Shown: positions 24,126 to 31,780 of the stretch, piece after piece | Layout: every line of letters starts with the position of its first letter | Numbering within the stretch: the first letter of the stretch is position 1 | NCBI GenBank assembly: GCA_019310125.1 | Contig: JAFDEW010000012.1 | Span: 1-34,357, forward strand | Source: Deltaproteobacteria bacterium | Lineage (GTDB): Bacteria; Desulfobacterota; Desulfobacteria; Desulfobacterales; UBA11574 | Reading direction: 5' to 3' | Length of the DNA: 34,357 nucleotides | Translations under genes and position numbers: made by a program | The notes under the pieces: model-generated | Database searches by the model: none | Told to the model about the DNA's origin: nothing | Seen by the model: the letters and a program-made list of their open reading frames with translations, nothing else

Positions 24126-25292
24126 CTATATGGTCTTTCCGTAATCGCGATCCACCTTAAGATCCTTAATGTCCGTGGTAGATTCTCCCCGTGTGCTCTT
24201 GATTGAGTCGATTCCGCGCCCCACTATGCCTTTGCGGGAAGCATAAGCCATAGCCGTCTCCTCGGTAATGAGGCCCTTTTCGTATAACCCAATGATGGAA
24301 TCGTCGAAGGTCATCATACCGAAAGCTTTTCCATCATGGATGACATCATAATAAGTTTTTCCCTCAGATTCTCCGTGCAGGATCATGTCTTTGATCCTCA
24401 TGTTGGTGTGCATGATTTCAAAGGCCGCTATGCGTCCTCCTCCCACCTTGGGGAGAAGTCTTTGGCATACAATCCAACGGATTGCGTCGGCAAGTCGGGT
24501 TCGAATCTGATTTTCTTCATCAACAGGGAACATGCCGAGGATACGGTTCATTGTTTGTCCGGCATCAACGGTGTGGAGGGTGCTTAACACCAGGTGCCCG
24601 GTCTCTGCCGCACTCATGCCGATTTCCAGGGTTTCCCTGTCGCGCATTTCTCCAACCAGAATTACCTTGGGAGCCTGGCGCAGGGCTGCTCTGAGTCCAT
24701 GTGCAAATGAATCAAAATCCTCTCCCATCTCACGCTGGTTGAACGTCGCCATTTTGTGTGGATGGTCATACTCCACCGGATCCTCAAGCGTGACTACGTG
24801 GACCGCTCTGAGGTTATTAATTTCGTTAAGCACTGCGGCCAAAGAGGTTGTTTTTCCGGTACCGGTAGCTCCGGTCACCAGGATAAATCCGTTCTTTTCC
24901 TCAGCCATTTTGAGAAAGGAATCAGGAATGCCCAGCTCCTGACATGTGGGAATTTTGGTTGCAAGTTTTCTCAAGACAATGGAATAGTTACCCCTCTGGG
25001 AAAAGACGTTGACTCTGAAACGAGCCTTTCCGGGAAGATCGTAGGATGAATCGCACGATCCCTCAAGCAGGAGATTTTCGGTAAGGCGCCGGTTCTGATT
25101 TAACAGGTTTAACGAAAAGATTTCGGCCTGGAACGGAGTAATCTCGTCAAAAGAGGGATTCATGTCGACTGCGGCAAGCTCTCCCGCTGTCTCAACCTGA
25201 AATGGTTTTCCTACGGTAATATTAAGATCGGAGACATTATCGTATGCATCGAGCATTCTAGATAAAATATGATCAATTTCCTGTTTCTTCAA
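24126..25292 (-). CDS. pilU: PilT/PilU-type retraction ATPase (second copy)
   Basis: A 388-residue hexameric ATPase of the PilT family that powers type IV pilus retraction. It has Walker A GATGTGKTTS, the Asp box TLEDPVEYDHP, Walker B-type VILVGEMRDRETL and the His box HLVLSTLHT. It is more divergent from classic PilT than its neighbour and has a longer C-terminal tail, like PilU, but assignment to PilU rather than a generic PilT paralogue is tentative. The start is a TTG at 25292 supported by GAGG seven bases upstream. Only 20 bp separate it from pilT, so they form one operon. Confidence 0.88.
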   Translation of the reverse strand: MKKQEIDHILSRMLDAYDNVSDLNITVGKPFQVETAGELAAVDMNPSFDEITPFQAEIFSLNLLNQNRRLTENLLLEGSCDSSYDLPGKARFRVNVFSQRGNYSIVLRKLATKIPTCQELGIPDSFLKMAEEKNGFILVTGATGTGKTTSLAAVLNEINNLRAVHVVTLEDPVEYDHPHKMATFNQREMGEDFDSFAHGLRAALRQAPKVILVGEMRDRETLEIGMSAAETGHLVLSTLHTVDAGQTMNRILGMFPVDEENQIRTRLADAIRWIVCQRLLPKVGGGRIAAFEIMHTNMRIKDMILHGESEGKTYYDVIHDGKAFGMMTFDDSIIGLYEKGLITEETAMAYASRKGIVGRGIDSIKSTRGESTTDIKDLKVDRDYGKTI

Positions 25293-25312
25293 AACAGAAC
25301 CTCATAACATTG

Positions 25313-26395
25313 TTATGCTTCGGTGAAATCAGTGGGAGGAGTTTTCAAAAAAGGCCTGAACTTTCCCTTGTCATTTGACTTGGCATAGGCCTCATCAGCA
25401 CTTATCCATCCTTTGTTCAGCATCTCCATAATGGCATCATCTAAAAGCAGCATACCGTATTTCCTCCCGGTTTGGATCATTGAGGCAATCTGGTGGGTTT
25501 TCCCTTCCCTGACCAGATTCCGGACCGCCGGCGTTGCAATCAATATTTCAAGGGCGGGGCTGCGCCCCTTTTTATCTACTCTTTTAAACAGGACCTGTGC
25601 GATAATGGCTCGAAGTCCGTCAGACAGGGTCGAACGGATCTGGTTCTGTTGATCTGCAGGGAAAACTTCGATAATGCGATCTACGGTTTTCGCCGCACTG
25701 GATGTGTGAAGCGTGCTAAAAACAAGATGTCCGGTGGATGCGGCCTCTATGGCAAGGGATATGGTCTCAAGATCTCTCATTTCACCCACAAGAATAATAT
25801 CCGGATCCTCTCTCAGGGCACCCCTTAACGCTGCGCTGAACGACTTGGTATGGAGACCCACCTCACGGTGATTTACGATACAACTCTTGCTTTGGTGTAC
25901 AAATTCAACGGGATCTTCGATGGTAATGATATGATCCTTACGGGTACGGTTTGCCACATCAAGTATTGAGGCCAGTGTGGTGGATTTGCCGCTTCCTGTA
26001 GGGCCTGTCACCAGAACCAGGCCCCTTGGGAGTGAGGCCAGTTTGGATAATACTGCAGGAAGACCCAGTTGTTCGGCAGTCATTATTTGCTCAGGAATTT
26101 GTCTGAAAACCGCCGCCACCCCATTTTTTTGCATAAAGAAATTTGACCGGTACCTGGCAATACCGAGTATGTCATAGCCGAAATCAATATCTCCTGTTTC
26201 CTCAAACTCCTTTACCTTATGTTCGGGCGCTATTTCATAGAGCATGGTTTTGAGTTCATCATTTTCCAGGACCTTATATTTGATCCTTTCCATTTCACCC
26301 CGTATCCTTAGCACCGGCGCCTGTCCCGCCACAAGATGAAGATCTGAAGCACCCTGTTCATTCATCAATTTAAAAAACGCATCTATTTTTGCCAT
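25313..26395 (-). CDS. pilT: Twitching motility ATPase PilT
   Basis: Type IV pilus retraction motor, 360 residues. The N-terminal PAS-like domain starts IDAFFKLMNEQGASDLHL, the standard PilT opening. The ATPase domain has Walker A GPTGSGKST, Asp box IEDPVEFVH, Walker B IILVGEMRD and His box HLVFSTLHT. The conserved AIRNLIR-like C-terminal motif needed for retraction is represented by AVRNLVREGK. The start ATG at 26395 follows GGGAG. It lies 64 bp after the divIVA-like gene, on the same strand. The pilus fibre and assembly genes are not in the window. Confidence 0.96.
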   Translation of the reverse strand: MAKIDAFFKLMNEQGASDLHLVAGQAPVLRIRGEMERIKYKVLENDELKTMLYEIAPEHKVKEFEETGDIDFGYDILGIARYRSNFFMQKNGVAAVFRQIPEQIMTAEQLGLPAVLSKLASLPRGLVLVTGPTGSGKSTTLASILDVANRTRKDHIITIEDPVEFVHQSKSCIVNHREVGLHTKSFSAALRGALREDPDIILVGEMRDLETISLAIEAASTGHLVFSTLHTSSAAKTVDRIIEVFPADQQNQIRSTLSDGLRAIIAQVLFKRVDKKGRSPALEILIATPAVRNLVREGKTHQIASMIQTGRKYGMLLLDDAIMEMLNKGWISADEAYAKSNDKGKFRPFLKTPPTDFTEA

Positions 26396-26459
26396 GCTAT
26401 ACTCCCAATCTATTTAAATCGCTTGCCACACCGTTTAACAGTTTCAAAAACCTACGGGG

Positions 26460-26960
26460 TTACGATTGCTTAAACAATTTCAACTTGGCATCTTCCTCCT
26501 CACGATTTCCGGCCTCCTCCTTCCCTATTTCAAGGAGTTTGGTGTGGCTTTCGATAATTGATCGGATCTGGACCTCGATCTGCATGCGTTGCCGTTTTAG
26601 TTCTGTAATATCTTCATGAAGTTGAGCAAGCCGGTTCTGCGCTCTACTAAGCATTTTTTCCGCATTCACTTCGGCATCCGCAATGACTAATTCGGCCGAT
26701 TTGCGGGCATTTTGCTTCATCTGGTCCAATACTTTCTGAGAATTGAGCATTACCCGCTTAAACGTCTCTTCACGTCCTTTGTATCCCTGGCTTTCAATTT
26801 TAAGCCGGTTAATTTCTTCACGCAAATTTTTGTTTTCTCTTTGCAATGATTCGAAGGAATCCGCCATCTGTTCAAGAAATGCATCCACTTCCCGGACGTC
26901 GAAGCCTCTAAACCTGGTCTTGAATTGTTTTTGCTGAATATCAAGGGAGGTAATTGTCAT
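26460..26960 (-). CDS. DivIVA-domain protein
   Basis: A 166-residue coiled-coil protein. The first 60 residues form the DivIVA lipid-binding domain: TSLDIQQKQFKTRFRGFDV followed by REVDAFLEQMADSFE. Long heptad-rich helices follow to the end, with no further domain. DivIVA proteins bind curved membranes at poles and septa and recruit partners; in deltaproteobacteria the exact partner is usually unknown. It follows yggT by 23 bp and precedes pilT, and yggT/divIVA/proC are a commonly conserved neighbourhood near cell-division genes. The start ATG at 26960 has an AAGGCG-type ribosome site. Confidence 0.93.
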   Translation of the reverse strand: MTITSLDIQQKQFKTRFRGFDVREVDAFLEQMADSFESLQRENKNLREEINRLKIESQGYKGREETFKRVMLNSQKVLDQMKQNARKSAELVIADAEVNAEKMLSRAQNRLAQLHEDITELKRQRMQIEVQIRSIIESHTKLLEIGKEEAGNREEEDAKLKLFKQS

Positions 26961-26983
26961 GATGTGTCGCCTTTGGTTATGGG

Positions 26984-27283
26984 TTACATTAAAGTTGCGG
27001 ACAATCTAAAAAGGCTGGTTACAACAAAATTTTGAAGAAAAATGATGCCCAAAATAACAATAATTGGAGAAAAGTCTATGCCGCCAAAATCAAAGGGTAA
27101 TTTTCTACGGATGCGATACAGTACGGGTTCCGTAACATTGTGAATAAAACGAACGATTGGATTGTAAGGATCTGGATTCACCCAGGAAAGAACGGCCCGC
27201 GCTATAACAATCCACATGTAAAAGTGAAGAACATAGTTGAGAACTACTGCAACAGCCTTTAATAAATTACCAATGATAAACAT
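26984..27283 (-). CDS. YggT family membrane protein
   Basis: A 99-residue integral membrane protein with two hydrophobic segments (about 5-30 and 68-93). Between them is the family signature AVLSWVNPDPYNPIVRFIHNVTEPVLYRIRR-like block, here at residues 29-60. YggT/YlmG proteins influence cell-division or osmotic adaptation, but the mechanism is unclear. It heads the minus-strand run toward divIVA and is divergent from proC across a 255-bp AT-rich spacer. Its length and motif are normal, so I regard it as intact. Confidence 0.93.
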   Translation of the reverse strand: MFIIGNLLKAVAVVLNYVLHFYMWIVIARAVLSWVNPDPYNPIVRFIHNVTEPVLYRIRRKLPFDFGGIDFSPIIVILGIIFLQNFVVTSLFRLSATLM

Positions 27284-27391
27284 ATAAACAATGATCTTTC
27301 GGTTTTTGTGTTATTTTTTTAATCAATCGATTTACTACTCTGAAAATTAATTATATATTGATAATAAGTCAAGATATTTCACGCAAAATCA

Positions 27392-27419
27392 TTGACATAG
27401 TAAACATTCAAAGGATAAA
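27392..27419 (+). promoter_or_regulatory. Putative promoter of proC
   Basis: TTGACA (27392-27397) and GATAAA (27414-27419) with 16-bp spacing. A palindrome overlaps the -10 box and the expected start site, see the next entry. Confidence 0.5.
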
Positions 27420-27439
27420 AATGCATTTTATGCATTTTT
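27417..27439. promoter_or_regulatory. Palindrome at the proC promoter (possible operator)
   Basis: AAAAATGCAT-TTT-ATGCATTTTT is a perfect 10-bp inverted repeat with a 3-bp centre, placed over the -10 region and start point. A second, imperfect pair (GTTAAAATCC/GGTTTTTAAC) follows near 27455-27478. As RNA, it could alternatively be a weak terminator for a leftward or rightward transcript. Confidence 0.5.
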
Positions 27440-27538
27440 ATTGATAATTCAACCGTTAAAATCCATCCGGTTTTTAACCAATTGATATGCAAAAAAAATA
27501 ATTGTATTATTAAACGTCATTAAGGGGGAATAAAATTC

Positions 27539-28384
27539 ATGTTGAAAAACAAAAAGATCAGCCTAATCGGAACAGGAAACATGGGAGAAGCTCTTTTAAG
27601 CGGGCTCATTTCTTCGGGGTCATCCGATCCCAAAAATATTATTTGCACGGATGTTCGTGAAAATAGGCTAAAATCCATCCAAGAAAAATACGGCGTCCAT
27701 ACCACAGCAGATAACATCAAAGCGGTAGAAGCTTCAGAAATTATTATCTATGCGGTCAAACCTCAGATCATTGCGTCAGTGTTGAGGGAAACAGCAGCCT
27801 GTCTGGACATGTCCAAGCTCATCATCTCTATTGCCGCCGGTGTTCCTCTGGTTGCGATAGCGTCGTGTCTTAATAAAGAATTGCGTCTTATTCGAGTTAT
27901 GCCCAATATCGCAGCCTTCGTTAAGGAGAGTGCTTCGGTTATCGCGGCCGGAGGTAAAGCCACCAAAGAAGACATCAAACTGTCTCTGGCTATATTCGAT
28001 TCCATGGGGAAAAGCATTTTTCTTAAAGAAAATATTCTTATGGATGCAATTACCGGCTTAAGCGGCAGCGGGCCTGCCTATATCTTTTTAATTGTCGATG
28101 CCATGGCTGATGCCGGAGTAAAGGTGGGTCTATCAAGGGAAGATGCTCTTTTTCTTTCATCTCAAACGGTTTTAGGCGCAGCAAAATTATTGATTGAAAC
28201 AAAAGAACATCCCGGTAGGTTAAAGGACATGGTTACCTCTCCCGGTGGAACAGCTATCGCCGGCATTCATTCTTTGGAAAAAGGCGGACTTCGAACTACG
28301 CTTATTAACGCCGTGGAAGTCGCTACAAAACGATCCAAAGAGCTGGGTGAAATTATGATCAAAAATTTTTCAAATGAACAATAG
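27539..28384 (+). CDS. proC: Pyrroline-5-carboxylate reductase
   Basis: Last step of proline synthesis, reducing pyrroline-5-carboxylate with NAD(P)H. The 281-residue protein has the Rossmann motif LIGTGNMGEALLSGL at the N-terminus, AVKPQ near residue 78, IRVMPNIAAFV, and the C-terminal signature GLSGSGPAYIFLIVDAMADAGV-like block followed by LKDMVTSPGGTAIAGIHSLE. The ATG at 27539 follows AAGGGGG. It precedes the AOR-type gene by 27 bp and may be co-transcribed, although no metabolic link is obvious. Confidence 0.97.
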   Translation: MLKNKKISLIGTGNMGEALLSGLISSGSSDPKNIICTDVRENRLKSIQEKYGVHTTADNIKAVEASEIIIYAVKPQIIASVLRETAACLDMSKLIISIAAGVPLVAIASCLNKELRLIRVMPNIAAFVKESASVIAAGGKATKEDIKLSLAIFDSMGKSIFLKENILMDAITGLSGSGPAYIFLIVDAMADAGVKVGLSREDALFLSSQTVLGAAKLLIETKEHPGRLKDMVTSPGGTAIAGIHSLEKGGLRTTLINAVEVATKRSKELGEIMIKNFSNEQ

Positions 28385-28411
28385 ATCAATATAAGATAAG
28401 AGGTTGACATC

Positions 28412-30553
28412 ATGGCAGAATATAAAATGGAATCGCTCAAGACATTTAATTATGATCGGCCGGTTATTGAAAAGGGGTATACAAACCAGACCCTTTGTAT
28501 AGATATTTCTGATGGTGTCATTTCCATTAAGCCGGTTACTGAAAAAATGAAAAACGTCTTTATCGGCGGCAAAGGTTTTGATCTCTGGCTTCTATGGAAT
28601 GCTGTCCACGGCACAACAAAATGGAATGATCCTGAAAACGCAATATGTATCGCGTCCGGTCCTATGGGCGGGACACCCGTATATCCCGGTTCCGGCAAAA
28701 GTATTGTCACCACCATCTCGCCGTTAACAGGATCCGTAATAGACTCTAATGTGGGAGGTTATTTTGGCCCTTATCTTAAGTTCTCCGGATTTGATGCTTT
28801 GGAAGTTACGGGAAAAACATCAAAAGATGTTGTAATTTTTATTGATGGCATCGATGAGAAGGTTCAGATCTTTACGACGTCGGGACTGCCGGATGATTCC
28901 TACACGCTTTCTGCGATATTGACCGAACATTTCGCCAAGGGGAAGCCGCGTAATATTTCTGTAGTTTCTACAGGAGCCGGCGCCAAAAACACCCGGATGG
29001 GATGCCTGAACTTTACCTGGTATGATCTCAAACGAAAGCGAGCCAGATATAAACAGGCGGGACGCGGAGGGATCGGTGGTGTTTTTGCTGATAAGGGCAT
29101 CAAAGCCATTGTGGCGCGCTGGGATACGGTCACAACCAAGACAAACAATCCTGCAAATGCCAATACATTAAAAGAAGTCGGGAGAAAACACTCCAAAGAA
29201 GTTGTGGAACTTGATCCCAAACAAAACCAGATGGCACAAATCGGAACCACCCACCTGGTTCCGATTATGAATGACTTTGATCTGCTGCCCACCCATAATT
29301 TTCAGTACGGGCGACATGCAGAGGCAGACAACATCGGCCAGGAAGTTTTCAGACGCATGTTTGATCCCGGCTATGATGGGTGTTGGATGGGATGTACCCT
29401 TGCCTGCTCACATGGTGTCAAAGACTTTGTTCCTCTCACGGGTCCATACAAAGGGACCAAAGTTTTTGTAGATGGACCCGAATATGAAACCATCGCCGGC
29501 TGTGGCTCAAACCTGGGCATTTTCGACCCGCATACGATTATTGAAATGAATTTTTACTGTGACACCTACGGGCTGGATACCATCTCAGTAGGCACCTCCA
29601 CGGCCTTTGCCATGGAGTGCTTTGAGATGGGCCTGATAAACCAAACCCATACCCACGGAATGAACCTTTCATTCGGCAATCGGCTGGCCGCACTGGAGGT
29701 TGTTCATCAAATGGCCCGGGGAGAGAGTTTTGGACAAATTATCGGCAGCGGAGTTCGCCAAATGAAAATAATTTTTTCCAGAGACTATGGCGCCGACCCC
29801 GATCTTATGCAGGACATCGGTATGGAGGCAAAGGGCCTGGAGTTCTCCGAGTATATGACCAAAGAATCACTTGCCCAGCAGGGGGGGTACGGTCTTGCGC
29901 TGAAAGGCCCGCAGCACGACGAGGCATGGTTGATCTTTCTTGATATGGTGCATAATTTTATGCCGACTTTTGAACAGAAAGCAGAGGCGCTGCACTGGTT
30001 TCCCATGTTCCGAACATGGTTTGGTTTATGCGGACTGTGCAAACTCCCCTGGAATGATGTTGTCCCTGAAGATAATAAGAACATGCCGGAGCCTGCGAAG
30101 GTTATGAAACACGTAGAGTGGTATGCAGATTATTATACCGCGGTTACCGGGAGGCAGACAACCCCTGACGGCCTTATCCGAATGAGTGAAGCGGTTTACA
30201 ATTTCCAGCGTATTTTCAACCTTAAAATGGGTTTTGGGCAACGGGAACATGATAATATTCCCTATCGTGCGATGGGGCCGGTAAAAGCCGTTGAATACGA
30301 ATCACGGGCCGAGCGTTACGACAAACAGCTTGTTGAAAAGCATAACGTCGATATCACCGGAAAGACTACGGAAGAAAAAATAGTGATGTTACGTAAGTTT
30401 CGCGAAACGCTTTATGAAAAATTAAAAGATGCGGTATATAAACGCAGAGGATGGACCAACAACGGAATTCCGACGGTTGAAACCGTAACGCGGCTGGGTA
30501 TCGATTTCCCCGAAGTTCTGGAATTGCTCAGAGCCCACGGTGTTGAAGGATGA
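28412..30553 (+). CDS. Aldehyde ferredoxin oxidoreductase-family tungsten/molybdenum enzyme
   Basis: A 713-residue oxidoreductase of the AOR family, which uses a bis-pyranopterin tungsten (or Mo) centre and a [4Fe-4S] cluster, typically to interconvert aldehydes and carboxylates. The N-terminal pterin-binding domain includes VFIGGKGFDLWLLWN, ASGPMGGTPVYPGSG and DSNVGGYFGPYLKFSGFDAL. The cluster cysteines are C324, C328 and C332 (CWMGCTLAC), a CX3CX3C spacing instead of the CX2CX3C of Pyrococcus AOR, with a distal CGLC at 540-543. This places it in a divergent subfamily of unknown substrate. The next gene, a ThiS/MoaD-like carrier, overlaps its stop by 4 bp. Confidence 0.92.
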   Translation: MAEYKMESLKTFNYDRPVIEKGYTNQTLCIDISDGVISIKPVTEKMKNVFIGGKGFDLWLLWNAVHGTTKWNDPENAICIASGPMGGTPVYPGSGKSIVTTISPLTGSVIDSNVGGYFGPYLKFSGFDALEVTGKTSKDVVIFIDGIDEKVQIFTTSGLPDDSYTLSAILTEHFAKGKPRNISVVSTGAGAKNTRMGCLNFTWYDLKRKRARYKQAGRGGIGGVFADKGIKAIVARWDTVTTKTNNPANANTLKEVGRKHSKEVVELDPKQNQMAQIGTTHLVPIMNDFDLLPTHNFQYGRHAEADNIGQEVFRRMFDPGYDGCWMGCTLACSHGVKDFVPLTGPYKGTKVFVDGPEYETIAGCGSNLGIFDPHTIIEMNFYCDTYGLDTISVGTSTAFAMECFEMGLINQTHTHGMNLSFGNRLAALEVVHQMARGESFGQIIGSGVRQMKIIFSRDYGADPDLMQDIGMEAKGLEFSEYMTKESLAQQGGYGLALKGPQHDEAWLIFLDMVHNFMPTFEQKAEALHWFPMFRTWFGLCGLCKLPWNDVVPEDNKNMPEPAKVMKHVEWYADYYTAVTGRQTTPDGLIRMSEAVYNFQRIFNLKMGFGQREHDNIPYRAMGPVKAVEYESRAERYDKQLVEKHNVDITGKTTEEKIVMLRKFRETLYEKLKDAVYKRRGWTNNGIPTVETVTRLGIDFPEVLELLRAHGVEG

Positions 30554-30747
30554 TCAAGATAAACGGAAAAGAGCATTCCTGGTACGAGGGAATGACCATT
30601 AAAGATCTTCTCAAAAATCTTAACAATGCCCATCTTTATGCGGTGGTGCGTATCAATGAGAAACACATCTCTATGCCTTATTTTGAAAAAACCCTGGTTC
30701 CCGATAACTCAGAAGTGTTTTTGATACCCATGATTGCAGGGGGGTAA
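30550..30747 (+). CDS. ThiS/MoaD-like ubiquitin-fold sulfur carrier
   Basis: A 65-residue beta-grasp protein ending in AGG, the diglycine tail that is adenylated and thiocarboxylated in this family. The first strand MIKINGKEHSWYEGMTIKDLL is ThiS-like. Because the start codon overlaps the AOR stop (ATGA), it is translated with that enzyme, so a role in making the enzyme's pyranopterin dithiolene (MoaD-type) is more likely than thiamine synthesis. No partner MoaE, ThiF or ThiG is in the window. The next gene, ccdA, begins 12 bp later. Confidence 0.9.
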   Translation: MIKINGKEHSWYEGMTIKDLLKNLNNAHLYAVVRINEKHISMPYFEKTLVPDNSEVFLIPMIAGG

Positions 30748-30759
30748 CCAAGGAAAAAC

Positions 30760-31458
30760 ATGTTTTCCGAAGCAGTCTCATTTCCTGCAGCCTTTCTTGC
30801 GGGATTTCTCTCTTTTTTATCCCCGTGTGTGCTACCGCTCATACCCGCATATTTTACCTTTATTACGGGTTTTTCCCTGGAAGAATTGACCGAAAACCGT
30901 AATTCGGAAATAAGGAAAAAAGTTGTTTTTTCAACCGTTTCGTTTGTCTGCGGATTTTCCCTGGTCTTCATCCTCATGGGCGCATCCGCTTCTTATCTCG
31001 GGGGCTTAATTTATAACTATCGGGAAATCATAAGGATTATCGGCGGTATGTTGATTATCCTTATGGGTGTCCATTTAACCGGTATCATCCGTATTCCCGG
31101 TCTGGATGTTGAAAAACGGATTCATATGGAAAAAAAGCCCTTACATTTTTTAGGAGTTTTTATCATCGGCATGGCGTTTGGCGCCGGCTGGAGTCCTTGT
31201 ATAGGTCCTTTACTGGGATCGATTCTTATCATTGCCGGCAGTCAAGAAACGGTCCGGCAAGGGATTGTGCTTCTTGCCATTTATTCGGCCGGACTGGCCT
31301 TGCCTTTTATTATCCTGTCCGTTTTTATCCATCTCCTCCTGATGGTTATTAAAAAGGCTTCCCGTTTCTTACAATATGTCAACGCGGCCGCGGGTATCCT
31401 GCTGATTATTGCGGGGCTGATTCTTGTGACGAATAAGCTGTATGTGTTGATCGGCTGA
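30760..31458 (+). CDS. ccdA: CcdA-type thiol-disulfide transporter
   Basis: A 232-residue membrane protein of the CcdA/DsbD-beta family, which carries reducing equivalents from cytoplasmic thioredoxin to periplasmic thiol proteins, e.g. for cytochrome c maturation. About six membrane helices are visible. The redox cysteines lie in matching positions of the two halves: C23 in FLSPCVLPLIPAY and C147 in GWSPCIGPLLGS. It has no thioredoxin domain of its own. It is close behind the sulfur-carrier gene (12 bp), so it belongs to the AOR operon, and ends 24 bp from a convergent gene. Confidence 0.95.
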   Translation: MFSEAVSFPAAFLAGFLSFLSPCVLPLIPAYFTFITGFSLEELTENRNSEIRKKVVFSTVSFVCGFSLVFILMGASASYLGGLIYNYREIIRIIGGMLIILMGVHLTGIIRIPGLDVEKRIHMEKKPLHFLGVFIIGMAFGAGWSPCIGPLLGSILIIAGSQETVRQGIVLLAIYSAGLALPFIILSVFIHLLLMVIKKASRFLQYVNAAAGILLIIAGLILVTNKLYVLIG

Positions 31459-31482
31459 CCTGAATTGTCATGAAAAAGTTAT

Positions 31483-31740
31483 CTATTTTGAAAACCGGCG
31501 GGAATATCTTTTGATCAGGCGGATTGTTGTGGAAATAATAACAGCTCCGCTCATCAGAACAAGAAGGACAGGCACCCAAACATACTCATGATACGCTATG
31601 TTTTCGCGTGTAGCCGAAATACCCGCAAAACCAAATAAGAACACAAGGACCATAAAAAAAATTACAATATAACATGCCGATTCAGAGTCATACCAGGGAA
31701 CGATTACTTTTCTAAATAGAGGATTTTGATCGATACGCAT
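31483..31740 (-). CDS. 85-aa two-pass membrane protein, function unknown
   Basis: A small protein with two hydrophobic segments, about residues 24-43 (YIVIFFMVLVFLFGFAGIS) and 54-72 (VWVPVLLVLMSGAVIISTT). A basic tail (RLIKRYSRR) suggests the C-terminus is cytoplasmic. The N-terminal part carries FRKVIVPWYDSESACY before the first helix. I recognise no named family. It follows nrdJ by 40 bp on the same strand and has no clear ribosome site, so it may be translated by read-through from nrdJ. It is convergent with ccdA, 24 bp apart. Confidence 0.8.
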   Translation of the reverse strand: MRIDQNPLFRKVIVPWYDSESACYIVIFFMVLVFLFGFAGISATRENIAYHEYVWVPVLLVLMSGAVIISTTIRLIKRYSRRFSK

Positions 31741-31780
31741 GATTGTACGAGTTTAAAGCGTTAGTCCGGGTCAGATATTA

